From Bacteroidetes bacterium GWF2_33_38 (GTDB lineage: Bacteria; Bacteroidota; Bacteroidia; Bacteroidales; GWF2-33-38), in contig MEOF01000047.1 of assembly GCA_001769505.1 (NCBI GenBank), positions 1 through 64,000 on the forward strand: a stretch of 64,000 bases of DNA, given 5' to 3'. A program made the position numbers and the translations under genes. The notes under the pieces are model-generated. The model was not told where the DNA came from and searched no databases. It saw only the letters and a program-made list of their open reading frames with translations. The number at the start of each line of letters is the position of its first letter. The stretch's first letter is position 1. Shown in pieces: positions 55,853 through 64,000 of this stretch.

Positions 55853-57005
55853 GTTCATATTTTTCATTTTATTGATTTCGTTGAGTTTTTCGCTAAAAGC
55901 ACAAGAAAAAAAGCTCGATATTCAATCATATTTAACAGATATGCAATCGGTTATGTTCGATAGCGTTCAAAACTATTGGATTAACGATAATTTATTGCAT
56001 AATCGTGTGAACATAAAATATTATCCGAATGAAAAAATTACGGCAAATCTCGAATTTCGAAATCGTTTTATGTGGGGACAATCCATACAATTAAATCCGT
56101 TTTATGCTCAAAATGTGAGTGTTGACAATGGAATTGTTGATTTATCGTGGAATTTATTAAAAGGAAATTCATTTTTATTAAACACATCCATTGACCGAGC
56201 TTGGGTTCAATATTCGCAAGAAAAAATTGATATAAAACTTGGTCGCCAACGCATAAATTGGGGACAAACTTTTGCGTGGAACCCAAACGATATTTTTAAT
56301 AGTTCTTCGTTTTTTGATTTCGATTATACCGAAAAACCTGGAAGCGATGCATTGCGAATTCAATATTATCCAACATCGACCACAACCATTGATTTTACTA
56401 CAAAAATTGATGCAAACGAAAAAATAACTTCGGCACTTTTGTATCGTTTCAACAAATGGAAAACCGATTTCCAATTTATGGGCGGAGTTTTAAATCAAGA
56501 AGATGCTTGTGTTGGCTTTGGTTGGTCGGGAGCAATTAAAAATGTTAGTTTGCGTGGCGAAGCTTCATTTTTTCAACCTTTGGATAATTTAACCGACACT
56601 CTTGGATTGGGAATTATTTCAATTTCAGCTGATTATTCATTCAAAAACGAATCAATGTTAATGGTTGAAGCAATGTATGGAAATTTTCCAAAAATTTCGA
56701 GTTCTGGATTTTTAGATTTTTATTCAGCTCCGTCTTCTGTTAAAAATCTTTCGGTAACGAGATATAATTTTATGGCTCAATATTCTTACAAATTTTCACC
56801 TTTGTTAAACGCTTCTTTTGCAACTATGGTTATGCCCGAAATTTTGGGTTTTTATGCTGGACCAACACTTTCGTATTCATTAAAAGAAAATCTCGAATTA
56901 TCAGTAATTGCTCAAGTTTTTTCCGGCGAATTTCCGAATGCTTTAGGAAAAATTGCTCGCCAAAATTTTTATATGGGATTTTTAAAATTGAAGGGGGATT
57001 TTTAA
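55839..57005 (+). CDS. Outer-membrane beta-barrel protein of the ABC cluster
   Basis: A 388-residue protein with a signal peptide (MKENKFIFFILLISLSFSLKAQ) and many amphipathic beta strands, with aromatic-rich turns such as RQRINWGQTFAWNPNDIF and NFMAQYSYKFS. It ends in FLKLKGDF, an aromatic C-terminus typical of barrels. It resembles DUF1302-type barrels that often sit next to LolA-like proteins. Overlap with the ATPase gene makes it the likely exit pore or lipid acceptor of that cluster. The role is inferred. Confidence 0.7.
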   Translation: MKENKFIFFILLISLSFSLKAQEKKLDIQSYLTDMQSVMFDSVQNYWINDNLLHNRVNIKYYPNEKITANLEFRNRFMWGQSIQLNPFYAQNVSVDNGIVDLSWNLLKGNSFLLNTSIDRAWVQYSQEKIDIKLGRQRINWGQTFAWNPNDIFNSSSFFDFDYTEKPGSDALRIQYYPTSTTTIDFTTKIDANEKITSALLYRFNKWKTDFQFMGGVLNQEDACVGFGWSGAIKNVSLRGEASFFQPLDNLTDTLGLGIISISADYSFKNESMLMVEAMYGNFPKISSSGFLDFYSAPSSVKNLSVTRYNFMAQYSYKFSPLLNASFATMVMPEILGFYAGPTLSYSLKENLELSVIAQVFSGEFPNALGKIARQNFYMGFLKLKGDF

Positions 57006-57031
57006 AACTAAACTAATTCGGTTCATTTTTG

Positions 57032-57039
57032 TAAATTTG
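57032..57039 (+). promoter_or_regulatory. TAAATTTG promoter-like box
   Basis: TAAATTTG fits TAnnTTTG and lies 16 bp before the TTG start of the glycosyltransferase. No -33 TTG is visible. Confidence 0.35.
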
Positions 57040-57055
57040 TAGAAATCTAATCAAC

Positions 57056-58240
57056 TTGCAAAAGCAAAAAAAAATATTGTTTTATGTTTCAGCAACCGTT
57101 CCAAGAAGTGCCGGAGATGGAAAAAGTGCTTTTAATTTCGCAAACGCAATTCAAAATTTAGGATTTAAAACAACCCTACTTACACTGAATAAAAATAGGA
57201 TTCTTCATTCTAAAGAAACCATTGAAGATATTGACATTGTTAGAATTCCTTATTTTAATCAAACTGTTTTTCAAAAAATTTATTCGAGATTTATTGCTTT
57301 GCCATACTTTATTTCTAATATTTTGAAGCACGACTTAGTTATTATTTATGGAAGCGTAATGAGTCATCGGCTGCTTATTATTCTGGCAAAACTATTCGGT
57401 AAAAAAATTATATTTCGCTCTACATTAATTAATTACGACGATTTTAATTTTTTATTAAATGTAAATTATATATCGAAAATATATCGAAAATTTGTTTACA
57501 CTCGTATCAATGGTTATTTTGCAATTAATCCTTCTTTTTCGAATATATATATCGAATTTTTTGGTCAGAATCGTATGATTTTTAAATCGGCACAAGGTGT
57601 TGATATTAATTTATTTAACGACATTAATTTAAATAATAAAAAGAACCTAAAAAACAGATTACGTATTTCGCCAGATAAAACAATAATTATTTCTATCGGT
57701 ATGTTAATCCAACGAAAAGGCTACCGTGAAATTTTTGAAACACTACAATCGTTAAATCAAGATTTTCAATATCTAATTATTGGTCATTTTGAAGATACAG
57801 AGGATTACTTTTCCAAAGATATTCAAGCTGAAATGACCGAATTGTATAATCTTGGAAAAGAAAAGCTTGGTGATAAGATCTGTTTCCTTGGTCCAAAAGA
57901 AAATATTGCTGAATATTTACAATGTGCCGATATTTTTCTTCATAATTCGAATCAGGAAGGGACTCCAAATGTCTTGCTCGAAGCCATGGCCTGTGGAATT
58001 CCCTCGGTTGTCAGAAGTCTTGATGGAATAGATAATTACATCGTTAAAAACGGAGTTGATGGGTTCATTTTTAAAAATGAATTTGAAATGATTCTGCAAA
58101 TAAACGATTTGATTTCAAATAGCGAATTAAGATCAAAAATTGGAGTAAATGCACAAAAATATATTCAAGAAAATTTTGATATAAATATCGTAGCCCGAAA
58201 ATTCGTGAATCAATTTATATACAATATATTAGAAGAATAA
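57056..58240 (+). CDS. Glycosyltransferase family 4-like protein
   Basis: A 394-residue GT-B glycosyltransferase. The N-terminal domain starts LFYVSATVPRSAGDGKSAFNFANAIQNLG. The C-terminal Rossmann domain has IISIGMLIQRKGYREIFETL, YLQCADIFLHNSNQEGTPNVLLEAMACGIPSV and a late VDGFIFKN. This E-G-x-P-N-V-x-x-E-A pattern marks the donor site. The start is TTG 57056; no ATG is available near it. Sugar and acceptor are unknown. Confidence 0.87.
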   Translation: MQKQKKILFYVSATVPRSAGDGKSAFNFANAIQNLGFKTTLLTLNKNRILHSKETIEDIDIVRIPYFNQTVFQKIYSRFIALPYFISNILKHDLVIIYGSVMSHRLLIILAKLFGKKIIFRSTLINYDDFNFLLNVNYISKIYRKFVYTRINGYFAINPSFSNIYIEFFGQNRMIFKSAQGVDINLFNDINLNNKKNLKNRLRISPDKTIIISIGMLIQRKGYREIFETLQSLNQDFQYLIIGHFEDTEDYFSKDIQAEMTELYNLGKEKLGDKICFLGPKENIAEYLQCADIFLHNSNQEGTPNVLLEAMACGIPSVVRSLDGIDNYIVKNGVDGFIFKNEFEMILQINDLISNSELRSKIGVNAQKYIQENFDINIVARKFVNQFIYNILEE

Positions 58241-58264
58241 AAAACAAAAAAATAAGCTCTTGCA

Positions 58265-59071
58265 TTAATCTTCAATATTTGTACTTCCATTTTCAGGAAA
58301 ATATCCTTTCATAATACCTCTGCTAGAATTTCGTATAAATTGAATAATTTCGTCTCGTTCGGGAGATGCTTTTAAGTGAGTTTCGATAAATTCAAGAGCT
58401 TTTGTATTATTATTTCCTTTTAAATAAAGGATTCTATATATTTCTTGTATTTCGGCTATCACTTCATTTGACAAACCTCGTCGTCTTAAACCGACAGAAT
58501 TAACACCAACATACGACAATGGTTCTCGAGCAGCTTTTACATAAGGCGGGACATCTTTTCTTACTAATGAACCTCCTGAAATAAAACTGTGTTCTCCAAT
58601 ATGAACAAACTGGTGAATTGCTGACAATCCTCCAATGATAGCCCAATCATCAATCACAACGTGACCACCTAAAGTTGCTACATTTGCAAGTACACAATTG
58701 TTCCCTATGACGCAATCGTGAGCTATGTGAACATAAGCCATTAATAAACAATTACTTCCAACCTTTGTTTTAAACGAAGCTTTAGTCCCTCTATTTATGG
58801 TTACCGATTCGCGAATTATGGTATTGTCTCCTATTTCAACTATTGTTTCTTCACCATCAAATTTTAAATCTTGTGGAATTGCTCCTATTACAGCTCCTGG
58901 AAATATTTTACAATTCTTTCCTATTCGAACTCCTTCCATAATCGAAACATTTGGACCAATCCAAGTTCCTTCGCCGATTACAACATTTTTGTCAATTGTT
59001 ACAAAGGGTTCAACCACAACATTATTTGCAAGTTTTGCTTCCGGATGAATATAAGCTAAGGGTTGCTTCAT
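58265..59071 (-). CDS. lpxA: Acyl-ACP:UDP-N-acetylglucosamine O-acyltransferase LpxA
   Basis: A 268-residue left-handed beta-helix enzyme that makes the first acyl transfer in lipid A synthesis. Hexapeptide repeats run through residues 8-190, and the catalytic His is in MAYVHIAHDCVIGNN. The C-terminal region NSVGLRRRGLSNEVIAEIQEIYR is LpxA-specific. It follows lpxC/fabZ with a 1-bp gap. Confidence 0.96.
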   Translation of the reverse strand: MKQPLAYIHPEAKLANNVVVEPFVTIDKNVVIGEGTWIGPNVSIMEGVRIGKNCKIFPGAVIGAIPQDLKFDGEETIVEIGDNTIIRESVTINRGTKASFKTKVGSNCLLMAYVHIAHDCVIGNNCVLANVATLGGHVVIDDWAIIGGLSAIHQFVHIGEHSFISGGSLVRKDVPPYVKAAREPLSYVGVNSVGLRRRGLSNEVIAEIQEIYRILYLKGNNNTKALEFIETHLKASPERDEIIQFIRNSSRGIMKGYFPENGSTNIED

Positions 59072-59072
59072 T

Positions 59073-60473
59073 TTAAATATTTTTTGAGATTTGAGCTAAT
59101 AGTTCTCCTTCAGCAACAAGAGAGTCGCCAACAAATGCCTGCCCTCTCATATTAGCCAAGCCACGACGTAAAGGCGAAATAAATTCAAGTTTAAAAACAA
59201 GCGTATCGCCAGGAACAACTTTTCTTTTAAATCTTACGCCGTCAATTTTTAAAAACAATGTTGTATAATTTTCAGGGTCAGGAACAGTGCTTAACACGAG
59301 TATTCCGCCAACCTGAGCCATTGCTTCAATTTGTAAAACTCCTGGCATAACGGGTTCTTTTGGAAAGTGTCCATTAAAAAATTCTTCGTTTCCTGTAACA
59401 TTTTTTACTCCTATTACAGTAGTATCTGTCATTTCAATAATTTTATCGACCAAAAGAAAGGGATATCGATGTGGCAATAATTTTTTGATTTGAGTAATAT
59501 CCATTATTGGAGGAATATTTATATCGTAGAAAGGAGCATTGGTTTTCAAATTTTCTTTTTTGATAACTTCGCGAAGTTTTTTTCCAATCTGGACATTAGA
59601 ATTATGTCCTGTTTTCTTTGCAATTATTCTACCTTTTATGGGTTGTCCAAGTAAAGCTAAGTCGCCTAGAATATCTAGGATTTTATGTCTTGCTGGTTCG
59701 TTTGGATAATTTAATTGTGAATCGTTTAAAATTCCGTTTTTGATGTCTTCGAGTTTTTTGGTTCTTTCACCAAATAATTTAGCAATTCTATCCAACTCTT
59801 CTTGGTTAACTTGTTTGTCTAGAATTACTACAGCATTGCTAAGATCGCCACCTTTGATTAAATTATTTTTAAGTAAAATCTCTAATTCACTCAATAAAAC
59901 AAATGTTCTGCAATTTGCAATTTCATTTTTAAAGTCAGATAGTTTCGATAAATAAGCATGTTGTGATAATACTATTTCTGAATCATATTCGATAACAACA
60001 TTGACATTTAATTTTGAGTCCGGAATAATAACAATCTCAGCATCATTATTTTCATCGGTATAAATTACATTATTCTTAATCGTATAATACTTTTTATCTT
60101 CGTTTTGCTCAGTTATTCCAGCTTCTAATAACTTTTCGACAAAAAGTTTAGAACTACCGTCCATAATAGGAACTTCTTCGTTGTTGAGTTCTATTAAAAT
60201 ATTATCGATTTCGAGTCCATAAATAGCCGCTAAAACATGTTCAACAGTGATAACTTTCGCACCCTTTTCTTCAATCGTAGTTCCACGAGACGTGTCAACA
60301 ACATTTTCCAACAATGCGTTTACAATCGGCTGACCTTCAATATCAACTCTTCTAAATTTATACCCATGATTTTCAGGAGCTGGTTTAAACGTAAGCTCAA
60401 CTTGTTTTCCTGAATGCAATCCCTTTCCGCTGATTTTTATTTCCTTTTGGATTGTTTTTTGTTTGTCTGACAT
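59073..60473 (-). CDS. lpxC/fabZ: Bifunctional LpxC deacetylase / FabZ dehydratase
   Basis: A 466-residue fusion. The LpxC half, about 1-300, has GKGLHSGKQVELTFKPAP, VEHVLAAIYGLEID, PIMDGSS and HKILDILGDLALLG. The FabZ half, about 318-466, has LLPHRYPFLLVDKI and NGHFPKEPVMPGVLQIEAMAQ, with His and Glu as catalytic residues. Fused LpxC/FabZ is known in Bacteroidota. It links lipid A deacetylation with hydroxyacyl-ACP supply. Confidence 0.96.
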   Translation of the reverse strand: MSDKQKTIQKEIKISGKGLHSGKQVELTFKPAPENHGYKFRRVDIEGQPIVNALLENVVDTSRGTTIEEKGAKVITVEHVLAAIYGLEIDNILIELNNEEVPIMDGSSKLFVEKLLEAGITEQNEDKKYYTIKNNVIYTDENNDAEIVIIPDSKLNVNVVIEYDSEIVLSQHAYLSKLSDFKNEIANCRTFVLLSELEILLKNNLIKGGDLSNAVVILDKQVNQEELDRIAKLFGERTKKLEDIKNGILNDSQLNYPNEPARHKILDILGDLALLGQPIKGRIIAKKTGHNSNVQIGKKLREVIKKENLKTNAPFYDINIPPIMDITQIKKLLPHRYPFLLVDKIIEMTDTTVIGVKNVTGNEEFFNGHFPKEPVMPGVLQIEAMAQVGGILVLSTVPDPENYTTLFLKIDGVRFKRKVVPGDTLVFKLEFISPLRRGLANMRGQAFVGDSLVAEGELLAQISKNI

Positions 60474-60546
60474 AATTCACTATTTTTTATCTTAAGGGTC
60501 GTAAAATTAAAAAAATAATCTTTAAAAGATTCTAATACCCTTATTA

Positions 60547-61596
60547 TTATTGATGTAAATGCGTTTTAAGTTTGTTAATCTCTTTTTCTAATTCGTCGAT
60601 TTTTGTTTTTAAAGCAGGAAGCTTCTTATAAATTACATAAGACTTTTGATAATCCTTAATATTATATGCCGGCGACCCCTGAACGATTTCTCCAATATTT
60701 TTAATGCTTGCTCCAACCCCTGATTGAGCTGCAATTTTAACTTCGTCGGCGATTGTAATATGTCCTATAATTCCGACTTGCCCACCAATCATACATCTGT
60801 TTCCGATTTTTGTAGAACCTGATAATCCTGTTTGTGCCGCAACAACAGTATTTTCACCAATCTCTACATTATGAGCAATTTGAACTAGATTATCAATTTT
60901 AACTCCTCGTTTTATTAATGTCGAACCAATGGTTGCTCTATCAATCGTAGAATTTGCTCCAACCTCAACATCATCTTCTAAAATAACATTTCCAATTTGT
61001 GGAACTTTCTTATAATTGTTTTCTGCTCCGGGAGCAAAGCCAAAGCCATCGCCGCCAATAACTACTCCTGCGTGAAGTATGCAATTTTTTCCGATGTTGC
61101 AATCTCTATAGATTTTTACACCTGAATAAATAATTGTATTATCCTTAATTTCGGCATTATCTCCAATGTAAACTTGAGGATAAATTTTTACATTTTTTCC
61201 AATTTTTACATTTTTTGATATATAAGAGAAGCCTCCTAAATACAAATTTTCGCCTATCGTTGCAGTAGTATCTATAAAAGTATTTGGCTCAACTCCAACT
61301 TTTTCTTGGAGTACACTTTCTTCGTATAGCTTAAGTAAAGATGCCAATGCCTGATAAGCATCTGGGACTCTAATCAATGTTGATTTTATGGGTTTTTCGG
61401 CAATAAATTCATTATTTACCAAAACAATTGATGCCTCGGTTTCATAAATATATTTCAAATATTGTGGGTTTGCCAAAAACGATAGTGTTCCTGATTTTCC
61501 TTCTTCAATTTTGGAAATAGAACTTACTGAAATATTTGCGTCTCCATCTACCTTACCATTCAAATAATCAGCAATTTGTTGTGCCGTAAAATTCAT
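60547..61596 (-). CDS. lpxD: UDP-3-O-acylglucosamine N-acyltransferase LpxD
   Basis: A 349-residue LpxD that adds the second acyl chain in lipid A synthesis. The N-terminal LpxD domain runs to about residue 100 with [15 protein letters not shown]. The hexapeptide helix has [14 protein letters not shown] and the catalytic His in [17 protein letters not shown]-terminal coiled-coil helix ends it. The lpxD-lpxC/fabZ-lpxA order is typical. Confidence 0.96.
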   Translation of the reverse strand: MNFTAQQIADYLNGKVDGDANISVSSISKIEEGKSGTLSFLANPQYLKYIYETEASIVLVNNEFIAEKPIKSTLIRVPDAYQALASLLKLYEESVLQEKVGVEPNTFIDTTATIGENLYLGGFSYISKNVKIGKNVKIYPQVYIGDNAEIKDNTIIYSGVKIYRDCNIGKNCILHAGVVIGGDGFGFAPGAENNYKKVPQIGNVILEDDVEVGANSTIDRATIGSTLIKRGVKIDNLVQIAHNVEIGENTVVAAQTGLSGSTKIGNRCMIGGQVGIIGHITIADEVKIAAQSGVGASIKNIGEIVQGSPAYNIKDYQKSYVIYKKLPALKTKIDELEKEINKLKTHLHQ

Positions 61597-61608
61597 TTAT
61601 TTTTTACT

Positions 61609-62862
61609 CTATATTTTGTAATAACAAAGATAATTTTTTTTAACAATTTTTGATAAAACAGAAACATTCAACACATCAGAAGCCTCAGCAATATCAAGCA
61701 AAGTTCCATCTTTGTACAGAATATTTATTTTATCGTCATCAATACTGTATGTATTGCTGATAATTTCTCCACTAAAAACAAAATATTTTAGCTCTGAGTC
61801 GTTTAATAATAAATTATTCTGTACATCATTTTTCACTTCTAAGATTACGTTTTCGTCGAAAGGTTGCTTTTGAATTTTAATTTTTAGCAACTTTCTGTTT
61901 AAAAATAATTTACATAGCATTGACAATGGCTTATCATCAGAATATGTCCATGCTTTTAATGACGAAATGATATCATAATCATCAAGTTCTGCAAAAAAAT
62001 CCAATGATGACTTTTCAAGACTTTTTGAATTTGCGAAGTTTTCTTTGTCTATTTTGTTGTATAAAAAATATTTCAAAGCTGGTGTTGCAAATAAATCAAT
62101 ATTATTGTTTGATAAATATTTTGCTCTTTCTAAAATCTTAACTAGCATTTGTTCAGCAGCTATAACTGTTTTATGTAAATAAACCTGCCAATACATAAAT
62201 CGTCTAGAAATCAAGAATTTTTCTATCGAATAAATCCCTTTAGCTTCGATAACTAAATTATCATTCACAACATTTAACATTTTAATAATTCTATCAGAAC
62301 CTATAGCACCTTCGGTTACTCCTGAAAAATAGCTATCTCTGCGGAGATAATCAAGTCGATCAACATCTAATTGGCTCGAAACTAATTGGTGTAAAAATGT
62401 TTTTTTATATTTATTTTGAAAAATTTGTATGGCTAGTGAAATTTTCCCTTCAAATTCTTCATTTAGTTTATTCATGAATATGAGCGATATTTCTTCGTGA
62501 TTAATTCCATGGACAATCGTTTTTTCTAATCCATGTGAGAATGGGCCATGTCCAATATCATGCAAAAGAATTGCAATTAGAACGGCTGTTGATTCTTCTT
62601 CGGTAATTTTATGCCCTTTATTTCTCAACACCTCTATTGCAGAATTCATTAAATGCATTGCTCCAAGTGCATGTTGAAAACGCTTGTGAATGGCTCCCGG
62701 ATAAACTAAATAGGTTAAGCCTAGTTGTTTAACTCTTCTTAATCGTTGAAAATAAGGATGTTCTACTATATCATATATTAAACCATTCGGAATATCTATA
62801 AAACCATAAACGGGATCATTAACTATTTTCTTTTGGGGCAATTTTGAATCTTTTATATTCAT
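61609..62862 (-). CDS. HD-domain phosphohydrolase
   Basis: A 417-residue HD protein. Metal-binding motifs are RRVKQLGLTYLVYPGAIHKRFQHALG (first His), AILLHDIGHGPFSHGLEK near residues 96-113 (HD and HH) and LDVDRLDYLRRDSYFSG. These match dNTPase/SAMHD1-like YdhJ relatives rather than RelA/SpoT. The product is probably a nucleotide phosphohydrolase. It starts the lpx run on this strand, 12 bp before lpxD. Confidence 0.85.
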   Translation of the reverse strand: MNIKDSKLPQKKIVNDPVYGFIDIPNGLIYDIVEHPYFQRLRRVKQLGLTYLVYPGAIHKRFQHALGAMHLMNSAIEVLRNKGHKITEEESTAVLIAILLHDIGHGPFSHGLEKTIVHGINHEEISLIFMNKLNEEFEGKISLAIQIFQNKYKKTFLHQLVSSQLDVDRLDYLRRDSYFSGVTEGAIGSDRIIKMLNVVNDNLVIEAKGIYSIEKFLISRRFMYWQVYLHKTVIAAEQMLVKILERAKYLSNNNIDLFATPALKYFLYNKIDKENFANSKSLEKSSLDFFAELDDYDIISSLKAWTYSDDKPLSMLCKLFLNRKLLKIKIQKQPFDENVILEVKNDVQNNLLLNDSELKYFVFSGEIISNTYSIDDDKINILYKDGTLLDIAEASDVLNVSVLSKIVKKNYLCYYKI

Positions 62863-62898
62863 TATTTATTTTTCATTATAACAATATTATAAAATAGT

Positions 62899-64000
62899 TT
62901 ATATGAACTTGAAGTTTAACACATCGAATAATCCTTTATCGGTAATTTTTATTTCAGGAATTACTGGCAAGGACATAAACGATAAGGTCATAAACGGAGA
63001 AGTTAAATTGCATTTTAATTCCTTCACTGCTTCTACCATCTTTAAATATTTAGCCGCCGTTTCGGACATTTCTGATTCGGTCATTATTCCCCCTATCTCA
63101 AGTGGCATGTCAATTAATGTATCTCCACTGCAAACAACAATTCCTCCTTTATTGTCAATTAATTTATTAATCGCCTTTACAATTAATTTATCATCAGACC
63201 CAACTGCAACAATATTATGACTATCATGTGCCACACTTGACGCAATTGCTCCATTAGTAATATTAAAATTATAAATAAGTCCGACCGATGGTGCTGAATT
63301 AACATATCGGTTCAACACAACAATTTTGTTAATATTTAGTGATTTAAAATCATTTAACTCTTGTGGAACAGAAACTTTCTTAACCTTCGTTATTAACTCT
63401 CCATCAATGACTTCAATTACATAATTATATGGTTTTTCTTCTAAAATTTGAATCTCCTGTTGAATAATTTTTCTAGCATTAAAATTATTTAATGGTGTCG
63501 ATTTTGAGATTCTAAAATTTGTTTTATTGTTCGCAAAAACTTCAACTCCGTTTATTACCGTATAAATAATCTTAAAATTCTCGGGGTTATCAATTATAAT
63601 AAAATCTGCCTTATCGCCCTCTCGAAGTAGTCCCACGTTCAAATTATAATGCAAAACAGGATTTAATGTTGCCACCTTTAATATGTCAAAAAAAGATATT
63701 CCTTGCTTTTTTCCCAAGACAAAAAATTTATTGATATGCCATTTTAAAAGCTCTTCTGGGTGTGAATCGTCAGTACACAACATAACCGATTCATTATGTG
63801 TAGTAATTAATGTATATAAGTTAGCGAAATTTTTAGCTGCACTTCCTTCACGGATTTGAATTTTAACTCCTAGTTTTATTTTTTCGATTGCTTCATTTAT
63901 AGTTGAACACTCATGATCGGATGTGATTCCCTCCTCTATATATTTTTTTAAATTTTCACCCGACAAAGAAGGGGCGTGTCCATCGATTCTTTTTTTATAT
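62899..64000 (-). CDS. ade: Adenine deaminase (partial, 5' end outside window)
   Basis: About 367 C-terminal residues of an adenine deaminase. The frame runs to the window edge, where it reads RIDGHAPSLSG, so the start is beyond 64000. Further motifs are the early ITSDHECSTINEAIEKI, LCTDDSHPEELLKWHINKF, ADFIIIDN and HDSHNIVAVGSDDKLIV. The protein converts adenine to hypoxanthine in purine salvage. A TTG at 63966 is not a true start. Confidence 0.9.
   Translation of the reverse strand, partial: YKKRIDGHAPSLSGENLKKYIEEGITSDHECSTINEAIEKIKLGVKIQIREGSAAKNFANLYTLITTHNESVMLCTDDSHPEELLKWHINKFFVLGKKQGISFFDILKVATLNPVLHYNLNVGLLREGDKADFIIIDNPENFKIIYTVINGVEVFANNKTNFRISKSTPLNNFNARKIIQQEIQILEEKPYNYVIEVIDGELITKVKKVSVPQELNDFKSLNINKIVVLNRYVNSAPSVGLIYNFNITNGAIASSVAHDSHNIVAVGSDDKLIVKAINKLIDNKGGIVVCSGDTLIDMPLEIGGIMTESEMSETAAKYLKMVEAVKELKCNLTSPFMTLSFMSLPVIPEIKITDKGLFDVLNFKFI

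Overview
The window is chromosomal DNA from a low-GC member of the Bacteroidota. The evidence is a full-length SprA homologue (type IX secretion and gliding family), a fused LpxC/FabZ enzyme, a GSCFA-domain protein, TAnnTTTG-type promoter boxes, frequent TTG starts and the futalosine-pathway enzyme MqnC. LpxA, LpxC/FabZ, LpxD, MlaE/F and barrel proteins show a Gram-negative envelope. I cannot name a genus.

Layout: 1-6.6 kb holds an ATC-hydrolase-like gene, a formylglycine-generating-enzyme-like lipidless secreted protein, sufT and sufE, a PAS/SpoIIE-phosphatase sensor, mlaF and mlaE, and a SprT-like metalloprotease. 6.9-20.2 kb is housekeeping: dprA, mqnC, an M17 aminopeptidase, a thiamine-binding-type protein, uvrC, a polyprenyl synthase, a sugar epimerase, a Na/Pi cotransporter, a LuxE-like protein, a SpoU methyltransferase and ruvA. 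20.25-27.7 kb is sprA, followed by rnhB and a kinase/RapZ-like fusion gene.

30.5-42.7 kb is a defence island built on a type I restriction-modification operon. hsdM and hsdR are 7.4 kb apart. Between them lie a REP-associated tyrosine transposase (RAYT), a truncated hsdS copy, the intact hsdS, a DUF3800 protein, a BECR-nuclease-like protein, a complete 2310-bp IS1595-type element (25-bp inverted repeats, 8-bp target duplication, three passenger genes) and a three-gene unit that looks like a toxin-antitoxin-chaperone (TAC) system with a SecB-like chaperone. Five copies of a roughly 28-bp palindrome lie in this island. Two are in frame inside the RAYT gene and two in frame inside hsdR.

42.8-64 kb returns to the core genome: tRNA-Ser(GGA), tRNA-Gln(TTG), an M23 peptidase, dxr, rseP, rnhA, an OmpA-type protein, small metabolic genes, a LolA-like/ABC/outer-membrane-protein cluster separated by short interspersed repeats, a glycosyltransferase, then lpxA-lpxC/fabZ-lpxD, an HD phosphohydrolase and the 3' part of an adenine deaminase gene that leaves the window.

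Repeats of note are a 140-bp hairpin-rich element in two inverted copies 21 kb apart (6666-6805 and 27876-28015), an inverted-repeat element just upstream of hsdM, and a light family of CCCTCTT/AAGAGGG repeats around the ABC cluster. All functional calls come from reading motifs by eye; no database search was possible.
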